From positions 1 to 5,583 of the forward strand of contig JAFOXT010000083.1 of the NCBI GenBank assembly GCA_017425745.1: a DNA stretch of 5,583 nucleotides. Direction: 5' to 3'. Position 1 is the stretch's first letter; each line of letters begins with the position of its first letter. Shown here in pieces: positions 1 to 5,583 of the stretch. Under the pieces are notes generated by a model that saw nothing but the letters and a program-made list of their open reading frames with translations, had not been told where the DNA came from and did no database searches. Source of the stretch: Clostridia bacterium. Its GTDB lineage: Bacteria > Bacillota > Clostridia > Oscillospirales > Acutalibacteraceae. Both the position numbers and the translations under genes were made by a program.

Positions 1-3000
1 CACCATTACCAATTGTTGTTATACTGTCAGGGATTGTTATACTTGTGAGGCCGATGCAATAATAGAAAGCATACTCACCGATTGCTGTTACACTGTCAGG
101 GATTGCTACACTTGTGAGGCTTGTGCAAGAACTGAAAGCATAATCACCGATAGTTGTTACACTGTCAGGTATTGTAAACTCTGACTGCGAATTTTGGGAG
201 GGGAAGCAGATAAGAATTGTTTTATCCTTGTTGTAAAGTACGCCGTTTTCACTTACATAGTTGCTGTTACCCTCTTCAACATTTATGTTCTTCAGAGAGC
301 CACAATATACAAAAGCATTTTCCCCTACTTTTGTAACAGCTTCAGGAATAGTAATTTCATTCAGATTACTACAACCGGAAAATGCATAGTCGCCGATTTC
401 AGTTACAGTGTCCGGAATAGTAATTTCATTCAGATTGCTACAACCGGAAAATGCATAGTCACCGATTTCAGTTACAGTATCCGGAATAATAATTGTGCTT
501 AAGGTATTGTAATAAAAAGCGTATGCACCGATATTGGTTATACCGTTTTCAAGTGTAATTGAAGGATAGTTATAACCTGAAGTATACCACGGTGTATAAT
601 TAAAACTTGATGACAGATCAGGCATCTTGTCGTTGCCTTTTCTTATTACAATCTCGCTGATATAGTTACATTCGTAAAAAGCATCATAATTATAACTGAC
701 GTTGGCAGGAACGCTTACCTTACTCAGATTATTACAATTATAAAAAGCAGACTCACCGATTGTTGTTACACTGTCAGGAATTGTTACGCTTGTAAGTTTG
801 GAGCAATTATAGAAAGCCCCATAACCGATTTCAGTTACAGAATCCGGAATAGCTATTGTGCTGAATTTATTATTACGGAAAGCATACTCACCAATATTGG
901 TTATACCGTTTTCAAGCGTAATTGTGAGACCTTCATCTCTTGAAACATACCAGGGTGTATATCTGTAGGTAGATGTATTAAAGTCTGTCATCTTGCCGTT
1001 GCCTTTTCTTATTACAATCTCGCTGATATTACTGCAGCTGTAAAAGGCATCATTATAATAACTGAGATTAGCAGGAACACTCACCTTTTTTATGTTTCTG
1101 CAATAATAAAATGCTGAACTGCCTACTGATTGAGCACTGTCAGGAATTACAATTTCTGTAAGATTACTGCATTCTGAGAAGGCATAAGTATCAATATAAG
1201 TTACACCGTCAGGAACTGTATAAGTTGTTGCTGAATGCTTTTGCGGAAAAGCCATAACTGTTGTTTTATCCTTATTGAAAAGAACGCCGTTTTCATCACA
1301 GTAATAATCATTCTTACTGTCAACAGTAATTTTTTGAAGAGAACTACAATTGTAGAATAAACCTGAAGCAATGCTTGAAACATTTTCAGGAATATAAATT
1401 TCTTCAAGAGATGAACAGGATGCAAATGCACCGGCTCCGATTTTTTCAAGCGATTCCGGAAGCGTAATACTGACTAAAGAATAACACCCGCTGAACGTGT
1501 ATTCATTAAGATTTACTACACCATCCGGAATATCAATTTCGGTAAGTTCACTACAGCGATAGAAGGCATATCTGCCGATGTTTTGCACAGAAGCAGGAAG
1601 ATTAAATTCAGTAAGACCTGTACATTCAGAAAATGCAAACGAACCAATTGAGTCAACTGTTCCGCTGAAGATAACCTTTTTAAGACTATCGCATGAATAG
1701 AAAACCTCATTGCCAAGTGAGGTTATATCACCTTGAATAGTGATTTCAATAATTTTGTCACAGTTATAGAATGCGCCGTCATTAATTTTCGCAACGCTCT
1801 GAGGAATAGAAACCTCTTTCAAATTAATAAAATTATAAAATGCATGTGAAGCGATTGAAGTTATTCCTTCAGAAACTGTAACCTTTCTGACAGACCTACT
1901 ATATTTGTTCCAGGGAATATTTGAATAACTGTAATCCGGCATATCTCCGCTGCCTTCAAGCACAAGAGCGCCATCTGAATAAACAGTCCAATGAATATTT
2001 TCATTACATTCGCCTTCTTCTACAACTATAACCTCTTCGGTATTTGATGAATAGATCTTTTTTGCATTATTAAGAGGGTCGTTATTACCTGAGATTGAAA
2101 TTTTATTCCAATCCTCCTCTGTACCTTTGTAGAACACAACAGAAAGAGCGTCACAACTATAGAATGCTCCGTCTGACACCGTCGTCAGGCTGACAGGCAT
2201 TCTTACACTTAAAAGATTGGAACAATACTTAAATGCACTTGCTTCTATGCTTTGAATATTGGCAGGCAATTTAATTTCAAAAAAGCCACTACAATGACTA
2301 AAAGCGTAATCGTCAATACTGATAATGCTGTCAGGAAGTGTAAGCTCTTCTACAGTGTAAAGAGAATTAAATGCATAAGCGCCGACATTTGTTATACCGT
2401 CAGAAAATGTAACCCTTTTAATGTCAATGTCAATACTCTCCGGGTTATGCATAGAATCTGTATAATTCAACCAAGGGGAAGAGCCGGAATAATTCTGCAT
2501 TTTTCCGGTACCGATAAGCTCAAGCAGACCGCTGTCATAAAGGTACCACTTAATATTGTCACCGTCGTAACCACAGTTACCGCTTACAAGAAGCTGCTTT
2601 GCATCCGCGTTACAAAGATCACAGATAAAGTCCTTATTTTCGTCTGTATGCTTATAATCGATTACCTCATGTCCTGATAACCACTGTTTGCAATTTTCAC
2701 AGAATACGCCTGCTGTAAAGCCTGTGCTTGTACAGGTCGCAGGTACTTCTTCGTGATTTGTTGTTATGCTATGACCACACTTAAGTGTTATATCAAAACC
2801 GGTTCCGTTACCTCCGTAATTATATTGAACAGTAAAGTAATATGTTTTATCCTTTTGTAATGAATAAGTTACAGACTCTACATTGGTATACGGGTACACA
2901 TAAGTTGAGCCGCCTATCTGATTTTTACCTTCATCACAAATCGCAACTCTCAGGCTATGACTATATATATAGCTGCTGTCATAATCTGAAAGTCCAATCT

Positions 3001-5583
3001 CAAGCGGAAATTCCCCTGAAAATTCAGGAACAAACTTAATATACGCAGTATCGCCGACATCTAATTTCAACTCAATGGTTTCACCAAGAAGAATTTCACT
3101 GTTGATTTCATAAATTTCAACATCAAAGGTGACCTTGTAACCTGCATATTCAACAGTCAGAGTACAGAGACCCGGCTTTGCTGAATTGAAGCCTGTAACA
3201 TTAAGGTTCTCAGATTTTATAATCGACGTACCGTCATTGAAATTTATTTTAATTGCAAGACCATCAGCCTCAAAGCTTGAACCTACTGAATATTTAGTCT
3301 TGTTCGGTAATGATTCAATGCTTATACTTTCAATAACCTTATCGTCAATTGCAACAAATTCATTACCGTTTGCAATTGCATAATCCTCAGCAGTTGAAGC
3401 AGTATAACCTTTTATGGTTGTTTCACCGGGCACAGCTGAGCTGCCAATAAAGCAATCCTTGTTGTTGAATGTAATTTCCTTAAGATCAGCACATCTCTGA
3501 AAAGCATTATATTCTACGCGCGTAACATTAACAGGGATAATCACGCTTTCAAGAGCTGTGTAGCTGAAAGCGTAACTACCAATGCTTGTAACACTTTCAG
3601 GAATAACAATATCTGAAAGCTTTTCACAGTAACTGAATGCTGATGAACCAATACTTGTAAGACCCTCAGGTAAAATTACTTTAGTAAGCTTTTGTGAGTC
3701 TGAAAAAGCTGAACCAGATATGGTAGTAGTGCCTGAAGCAACTTCGTACTCACCGCTTCTGCCTGCAGGATATTTTAAAAGGGTTGTCTTATCATAATTA
3801 TAAAGAACGCCATCATCAGAATATAGGCTACTACTTCCTTCTTCAACTTTTATAGCTGTCAGTGAATCACATGAAGAAAAGGAATCATAAATTGAAGTGA
3901 GACTTTTGGGAAGGGTTACCGTTTCAAGTGCATCGCAATAATTTGCAAAACCGCTGAGATAATTAATATTGCTGTTTTCTTCAAAAGATATAGATGTTAT
4001 CAGATTACAACTATTAAAACAATAGCTATTAATTGTGGTTACACTTGCAGGAATTACAACAGCACCCGCCTTATTCTTAAGACAGAGCATAATTGTAGAT
4101 TTATCATAATTATAAATAATGCTGTCCTCTAATAAAAGGTTAGTATTATCGGGATGGATATTTAATGTTTTAAGAGCATCACAACCGTTAAAGGCACTTG
4201 AATCGATGCTGTATACGCCGGCAGGTATATCTACAGTTTCCAGAGATGCACACGAATCAAATAGTGAGCTTGTAAAATAAGTCATAGCACTGTTTTCTTC
4301 AAAGGCAACAGTTTTAAGTTTTTTATTGTATGAAAATGCGCCATAGCCGATTGAAGAAACAGAAGCAGGAATAGTTATACTTTCTAATTCACAATATCTG
4401 AATGCATAACCACCTATTGAAACAAGTGTTGAAGGCAAAGAAATCTCTTTGATTTTTGTCTCATTGAACGCAGCATCACCAATATGTGTAACCGTTGAAT
4501 CTTCTGCAAATTCAACACAATCATAAAAAGAAGACAAAGCAACCCACGGTGCCTCATCACTATAGGTTGAATAATCAGCCATTCTTCCGCTGCCTGAGAA
4601 AGTAAGAGTACGTGTATCTAAATCAATTTTCCAGTTCAAGTCTCCACTGACACCCATAAAATCAAAGCAGATATGCTGTTCACTTTCTCCGAAAAGAATG
4701 TGAGGTATGCCTGAATCTTTACACTGTTCATGTTCTGCTGAACTTTCATAGCAATAAACAGTGAAATATGAGGGAACACCACCGGATGTATCCTGAATGT
4801 TCATATATTCAACAAGTTCCTCAAACGTATACGATACATCAAATTTTTCGTTAAATTTTACCAATATAGCATTGATCATTGATTCTTCAGTCCAGGACTC
4901 GCCCAGTAGATCTGCACGCATTTGAACCTTCATAGATTCAGCCATAATAAAAGCACATTTTTCAGCACTGTCAACTTCTGAACAAGAAACTATGAAAGAT
5001 AAATCTTCAGTAGCAACTGCGGTCAATGATTTGTTCTCCACCTTCTGAAGCGCAACTACTTCATCAAATACATAATCACCAATTTCTTCAACGCTTTCAG
5101 GAATCATAATATTACTGATATTTACGCATCCGGCAAAAGCTTGAGGACCAATTGATTTGAGATTATCAGAAAAAGTTACGCTTTTCAGTTCAACACAATA
5201 ACCAAAAGCACCCTCACTGATTATCACGGCACTTTCAAGAACCGCTGCTTCAAGTTCCATTGCATACATAAATGCACAATAACCAATTTTCTCAACCATC
5301 TGAAGATTAATAGAACCGAGAGAAAAACAAGCAGCAAAAGCATAATAGCTGATTTCTTTTACACTGTCTGCAAGCACAACAGATTCGAGGTTATAACATA
5401 ACATAAAAGCAAAAGTACCGACATATGTTACACCCTCTTCAATAACTACACGTTTAATCTGATCAGAATAGTCAGACCAAGGTGCAACCTCGGTAGGCTC
5501 CTCAATTTCTTCCTCGTCAATTTCTGCAGCGTTGTTAAGCAAATTTGAAGTCATTTCAGCATGACGAGGCTCAAGTTCAAGAC
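1..5583 (-). CDS. Giant BspA-like leucine-rich repeat surface protein, internal fragment (both ends outside window)
   Basis: One minus-strand frame is open across the window: 1,860 complete codons (2-5581) with no stop, checked codon by codon. Start and stop both lie outside. The product is dominated by about 44 LRR_5/BspA-type units of roughly 23 residues, for example LTSVTIPDSVTTIGESAFYN, interrupted by caps, an Ig-like Big_3 domain, a PPC-like domain, a Cys/His module and one unrecognised insert. Proteins of this family are secreted or surface-exposed, and BspA of Tannerella forsythia binds host matrix proteins; adhesion here is inference. No signal peptide or anchor is visible because the termini are missing. 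Met10 (5552-5554) is not a convincing start: the bases upstream on the minus strand have no Shine-Dalgarno-like run and stay in frame as coding sequence. No frameshift was found; LRR phase is kept throughout. Family call very sure, ligand unknown. Confidence 0.96.
8..145 (-). repeat. Diverged 69-bp tandem repeat (two LRR units)
   Basis: Units 8-76 and 77-145 align without gaps with 12 differences by my count, five of them silent T/C changes in the first half. They encode LTSITIPDSITTIG- and LTSVAIPDSVTAIG-type units. A third related unit starts at 146 and is broken by the upstream insertion. The array probably continues beyond the left edge. Confidence 0.85.
185..286 (-). other. LRR insertion 4: NGVLYNKDKT hairpin
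   Basis: INVEEGNSNYVSENGVLYNK followed by DKTILICFPSQNSQ is the most consensus-like of the four copies and has the same 34-residue length as copies 2 and 3. It is followed by FTIPDSVTTIGDYAF. Confidence 0.88.
351..488 (-). repeat. Near-perfect 69-bp tandem duplication (two LRR units)
   Basis: Units 351-419 and 420-488 are 69 bases (23 codons, one LRR unit) and differ at only three positions: 368/437, 392/461 and 410/479. All three fall in third codon positions and are silent, so both units encode the same 23 residues, including TEIGDYAFSGCSNLNEITIP. This is the youngest duplication visible in the window. Confidence 0.95.
461..715 (-). repeat. Large internal repeat, copy 2 (85 residues)
   Basis: This is the counterpart of copy 1: SVPANVSYNYDAF, ISEIVIRKGNDKMPDL, YTPWY, ITLENGITNIGAYAF and IPDTVTEIG. 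One codon is missing relative to copy 1, in the variable stretch before YTPWY. The variable loop after PWY (SGYNYPS against SRDEGLT) has diverged most, while the structural parts are conserved. Confidence 0.85.
824..1081 (-). repeat. Large internal repeat, copy 1 (LRR plus RKGN/PWY module, 86 residues)
   Basis: The module reads SVPANLSYYNDAF, then ISEIVIRKGNGKMTDF, then YTPWY, then ITLENGITNIGEYAF and ends IPDSVTEIG. A second copy lies 363-366 bases to the left. Some 58 of 85 aligned residues are identical by my count, and DNA blocks are close to identical (for example around 988-1029 and 890-924). The RKGN-x-KM-x-D...PW part resembles a reduced cap module inserted into the array. Confidence 0.85.
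1229..1330 (-). other. LRR insertion 3: NGVLFNKDKT hairpin
   Basis: ITVDSKNDYYCDENGVLFNK followed by DKTTVMAFPQKHSA is a canonical copy of the insertion, 34 residues long, leading into TYTVPDGVTYIDTYAF. A Cys sits where Ser is usual (YYCDENG). Confidence 0.88.
1871..2041 (-). other. LRR-associated cap module 3 (residues 1181-1237)
   Basis: After an acidic and hydrophobic lead-in (TEEVIVVEEGECNENI) come HWTVYSDGALVLEGSGDMPD, YSYSNIPWNKYS and VRKVTVSEG. The W, the G-x-L-x-L, the GSGDMPDY and the PW are all in their expected places. It opens block D. The Cys in GECNENI corresponds to the CG of the canonical lead-in. Confidence 0.83.
2042..2401 (-). other. LRR block C: four LRR_5 units with EEDWNKI end (residues 1061-1180)
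   Basis: This is the shortest block: GAYAF, DDYAF, EASAF and SDGAF units with turns such as LPDSIISI and LPANIQSI. Two units lack the usual IP pair (KLP, RMP). The last unit runs into the end module at 2051-2140. The block sits between two full caps, so it looks like a self-contained LRR domain. Confidence 0.9.
2051..2140 (-). other. LRR end module of the EEDWNKI type
   Basis: VVFYKGTEEDWNKISISGNN followed by DPLNNAKKIY matches the widespread LRR_5 end segment (VYYxGTEEDWNKIxIxxGNDxLxNAxIHY). It closes block C and is directly followed by SSNTEEV and cap 3. Confidence 0.88.
2402..2599 (-). other. LRR-associated cap module 2 (residues 995-1060)
   Basis: KQLLVSGNCGYDGDNIKWYL followed by YDSGLLELIGTGKMQNYSG and SPWLNY is the cap pattern, including the SGxCG lead-in typical of a first cap after a CDxC module. 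An extra acidic loop (SMHNPESIDIDIKRV) sits between the PW motif and the first LRR strand, where other copies are shorter. Confidence 0.82.
2600..2779 (-). other. Cys/His-rich module of clostridial secreted proteins (residues 935-994)
   Basis: The module reads C935-G-H937, H943, C950 in VPATCTSTGF, C961-x2-C964, H971, H978 in YKHTDENKDF, and C987-x2-C990 (CDLC). The pattern CGH...PTCTxTGxTxGxYCxxCxxWxxGHEVI...HTDxNxDxxCDxC is very common in secreted Ruminococcus-like proteins. Paired CxxC sites with histidines suggest metal binding or disulfides, but which one cannot be told from sequence. The Asp/Asn run DENKD could bind calcium. It lies between the PPC-like domain and the second cap. Confidence 0.8.
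2780..3103 (-). other. Beta-sandwich domain resembling PPC (pre-peptidase C-terminal) (residues 827-934)
   Basis: After the Big_3 domain comes ETIELKLDVGDTAYIKFVPE, then FSGEFPLEIG, a Tyr/Ser-rich loop (SDYDSSYIYSHS), LRVAICDEGKNQIGG, and finally SLQKDKTYYFTVQYNYGG and GFDITLKC. The pattern xLxVGDTxYxxFxPxxSGxYxxxI ... LxKxxxYYFxVxxxxxxxGxFxLxL is that of PPC-like domains, which are non-catalytic modules of secreted proteins. There are no catalytic motifs. The assignment rests on pattern alone; a carbohydrate-binding fold is the alternative. Confidence 0.55.
3104..3340 (-). other. Bacterial Ig-like domain, Big_3 type (residues 748-826)
   Basis: The domain starts with KVIESISIESLPNKTKYSVG and continues with FEADGLAIKINFNDGTS, NLNVTGFNSAKPGLCTLTV and EYAGYKVTFDVEIYEI. 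The order KTxYxxGxxFxxxGLxxxxxxxDG...V.GFxxxxxGxxTxTVxYxGxxxxFxVxV is the recognised Big_3 signature. In surface proteins such domains act as rigid spacers or adhesion modules. One Cys replaces the more usual residue in GLCTLTV. The length, about 79 residues, is normal. Confidence 0.88.
3341..3436 (-). other. LRR end module of the TIxGYxxSTAExYA type
   Basis: AVPGETTIKGYTASTAEDYA followed by IANGNEFVAIDD matches the segment that commonly ends LRR_5 arrays in clostridial proteins (general form TIYGYxGSTAExYAKxNGxKFVAL). It marks the end of block B before the Ig-like domain. The preceding DCFIGSSAV is the matching lead-in, where the array's last strand turns away. Confidence 0.85.
3704..4015 (-). 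repeat. Block B cassette copy 2 (104 residues)
   Basis: This copy follows the first without a gap and repeats it: FEENSNINY, then ALETVTLPKSLTSI, then a unit leading to GVLYNYDKTTLLKYPAG, then ISGSAF. It lacks a few residues compared with copy 1, in the FANYC and YDSF units, where the usual AF loop is shortened. The paired architecture shows the cassette was duplicated as a whole. Confidence 0.75.
3752..3853 (-). other. LRR insertion 2: DGVLYNYDKT hairpin
   Basis: IKVEEGSSSLYSDDGVLYNY followed by DKTTLLKYPAGRSG is a near-canonical form of the insertion. It leads into the EYEVASGTTTISGSAF unit, in which the usual IP turn is replaced by ASG. Confidence 0.85.
4016..4333 (-). repeat. Block B cassette copy 1 (106 residues)
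   Basis: The cassette runs from SYNKKLKTVAFEENS to INSYCF. Its order is: a unit with FEENS in place of the IP turn, a normal unit (SLETVDIPAGVYSI), a unit followed by the YNYDK insertion, then a closing IPASVTTI strand. The next 104 residues repeat this order exactly. Protein similarity is clear, but the DNA is well diverged, so the duplication is old. Confidence 0.75.
4064..4159 (-). other. LRR insertion 1: degenerate DGVLYNKDKT-type hairpin
   Basis: An LRR unit is extended by the pattern IHPDNTN...LEDSIIYNYDKSTIML, which matches the common LRR_5-associated insertion NxxYxSxDGVLYNKDKTxLxxYP. This copy is the most diverged of four: DGVL has become DSII and the YP(A)G turn is replaced by CLKNKAG. 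In the family the segment interrupts the solenoid with a hairpin after the unit's third strand. Confidence 0.75.
4502..4645 (-). other. LRR-associated cap module 1 (residues 313-360)
   Basis: The pattern GDLNWKID, then RTLTFSGSGRMADYS, then APW is the beta-rich lead-in that precedes many clostridial LRR_5 arrays (typical form: LTWTLDxxGTLTISGTGxMxDY...PW). It is followed by FAEDSTVTHIGDAAF, the first unit of block B. In this family it probably caps the hydrophobic end of the repeat solenoid. Two further full copies occur at 2402-2599 and 1871-2041, each directly before a new LRR block. Confidence 0.8.
4646..5023 (-). other. Unrecognised 126-residue non-LRR insert (residues 187-312)
   Basis: This stretch lies between LRR block A and the first complete cap and has no LRR motif. 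Its first two thirds look mainly helical and charged (VDSAEKCAFIMAESMKVQMR, WTEESMINAILVKFNEKF, YTFEELVEYM). A shorter part follows with alternating hydrophobics (SYFTVYCYESS), then EHEQCKDSGIPHILFGE and HICFDFMGVSG. Five cysteines are spread along it. I do not recognise a family. It could be a small independent domain giving this arm a distinct activity or binding surface, or a highly diverged spacer. The reading frame is intact on both sides, so it is not a frameshift artefact. Confidence 0.55.
5024..5485 (-). other. LRR block A: six degenerate LRR_5 units (residues 33-186)
   Basis: The block opens with APWSD and IKRVVIEEGVTYVG, the usual lead-in to an LRR_5 array; the strand-rich first half of the cap seen elsewhere is missing and the acidic linker takes its place. 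Six units follow, recognisable by the AF/VF pair: GTFAF, YYAF, GYCAF, EGAF, GPQAF and GDYVF. They are the least regular of the protein: the IP turn is replaced by LA, LQ, LE or FS in four units, the conserved Cys is missing in two, and the block ends without an IP turn (LQKVENKSL). This suggests an older or structurally constrained N-terminal part. Confidence 0.88.
5486..5581 (-). other. Acidic linker before the first LRR block (residues 1-32)
   Basis: These 32 residues carry no LRR pattern. They end in a strongly acidic stretch, IDEEEIEEPTEV, followed directly by APWSDYSD. Acidic, low-complexity segments like this often lie between a signal peptide and the first folded domain, so the true N-terminus may be not far beyond the right edge; that is inference. 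No hydrophobic segment able to act as a signal peptide or membrane anchor is seen. Confidence 0.6.

Larger units (their letters stand above)
2..1870 (-). other. LRR block D: about 22 highly regular LRR_5 units (residues 1238-1860, continues left)
   Basis: This is the longest block and the most canonical. Successive units carry SHAF, DGAF, NEVF, SFAF, RYAF, EYTF, GAGAF, SGLF, TYAF, SSAF, NDAF, EYAF, GYGAF, ESAF, YDAF, AYAF, two DYAF, ENAF, DYAF and EYAF. Most have the full CxxLxxIxIPxSVTxIG frame. Two DGVLYNKDKT-type insertions and two RKGN/PWY insertions interrupt the array. Units nearest the left edge are almost consensus (LTSVAIPDSVTAIGEYAF). The array is still running, in ITTIGNG, when the window ends. 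Confidence 0.95.
3341..4501 (-). other. LRR block B: about twelve LRR_5 units with an end module (residues 361-747)
   Basis: Units begin at the AF-type sites GDAAF, GGYAF, GYGAF, SSLF, SSAF, SYCF, SGFA, YDSF, GSAF, GSSAF, GSYAF and YNAF. Several end in well-formed turns (TIPASVSS, VILPEGLTS, VIPESVTS). Two carry longer insertions with a YNYDK core, and two have FEENS in place of the IP turn; these irregularities repeat as a cassette, listed separately. The block finishes with the end module containing TIKGYTASTAEDYA. The conserved positions fit an LRR solenoid throughout. Confidence 0.92.

Noticed and set aside
8..488. Regular direct repeats that could suggest a CRISPR array
   Set aside because: Repeat units are 69 bp, contiguous, divisible by three and encode LRR units in frame. 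There are no unique spacers between short identical repeats.
194..502. Plus-strand ORF of 102 residues with internal protein repeats (NSNFIQI...TGKCIV...DFSYS)
   Set aside because: It is antisense to the LRR frame, and its repeats are the mirror of the 69-bp tandem units. Its length follows from the repeated DNA having no stop in that frame.
1086..1446. Runs of six T that could cause phase variation by slippage (near 1086, 1330 and 1441)
   Set aside because: Runs of only six bases are ordinary in AT-rich DNA, and the frame is intact across all of them.
1201..1716. Two minus-strand ORFs of 82 and 66 residues (1201-1449 and 1516-1716)
   Set aside because: They are in a different minus frame from the LRR protein and overlap well-formed LRR units. 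Their Leu/Phe-rich composition is the frame-shifted reading of the repeats.
2252..2677. Plus-strand ORF of 141 residues
   Set aside because: It lies antisense across LRR block C, cap 2 and the Cys/His module, which are all recognisable on the minus strand. It has no known motif and no Shine-Dalgarno-like sequence before its ATG.
2842..3383. Two plus-strand ORFs of 65 residues (2842-3039 and 3186-3383)
   Set aside because: They are antisense to the PPC-like and Big_3 domains and have no motif or ribosome binding site.
5552..5554. Met10 as the possible translation start
   Set aside because: No Shine-Dalgarno-like sequence precedes it, the frame stays open to the right edge, and no signal peptide follows, which a protein of this family would be expected to have.

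Overview
The window is the inside of one very large protein-coding gene on the minus strand. I translated the minus frame whose codons occupy plus-strand triplets 2-4, 5-7 and so on up to 5579-5581. It gives 1,860 consecutive sense codons with no stop, entering at the right edge and leaving at the left. Neither the start nor the stop codon is in the window, so promoter, ribosome binding site, signal peptide, C-terminal anchor and terminator cannot be seen. I found no other credible gene, RNA gene, mobile element or CRISPR array on either strand. Residue numbers below count from the first complete codon (5579-5581 = residue 1).

The product is a giant BspA-like leucine-rich repeat protein (LRR_5 / Treponema pallidum-type LRR). 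Its core is about 44 units of roughly 23 residues with the pattern IGxxAFxxCxxLxxIxIPxSVTx. It is modular: an acidic linker (residues 1-32); LRR block A (33-186); an unrecognised non-LRR insert (187-312); a cap of the W-x-hydrophobic...GTLTFSGSGxM...PW type (313-360); LRR block B (361-747); a Big_3-like Ig domain (748-826); a second beta-rich domain resembling pre-peptidase C-terminal (PPC) domains (827-934); a Cys/His-rich module (935-994); a second cap (995-1060); LRR block C with an EEDWNKI-type end (1061-1180); a third cap (1181-1237); and the long, very regular LRR block D (1238-1860), which continues past the left edge.

Base composition is moderately AT-rich (roughly 40% G+C by eye). 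The module combination (LRR_5, cap, Big_3, CGH...C...CxxC...CDLC) is typical, from general knowledge, of large secreted proteins of gut or rumen Clostridia/Oscillospiraceae such as Ruminococcus-like organisms. That assignment is inference; species cannot be told. The likely role is a secreted or surface-attached adhesin or binding scaffold, by analogy with BspA; the ligand is unknown.

The most informative internal structure is repeat evolution. There is a 69-bp tandem duplication whose copies differ only at three synonymous sites (351-488), a second diverged 69-bp tandem (8-145), a duplicated module with a period of about 121 codons (461-1081), and a tandem pair of about 105-residue cassettes in block B (3704-4333). 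The left (C-terminal) part is the most regular and recently duplicated, while the right (N-terminal) LRR units are the most degenerate.
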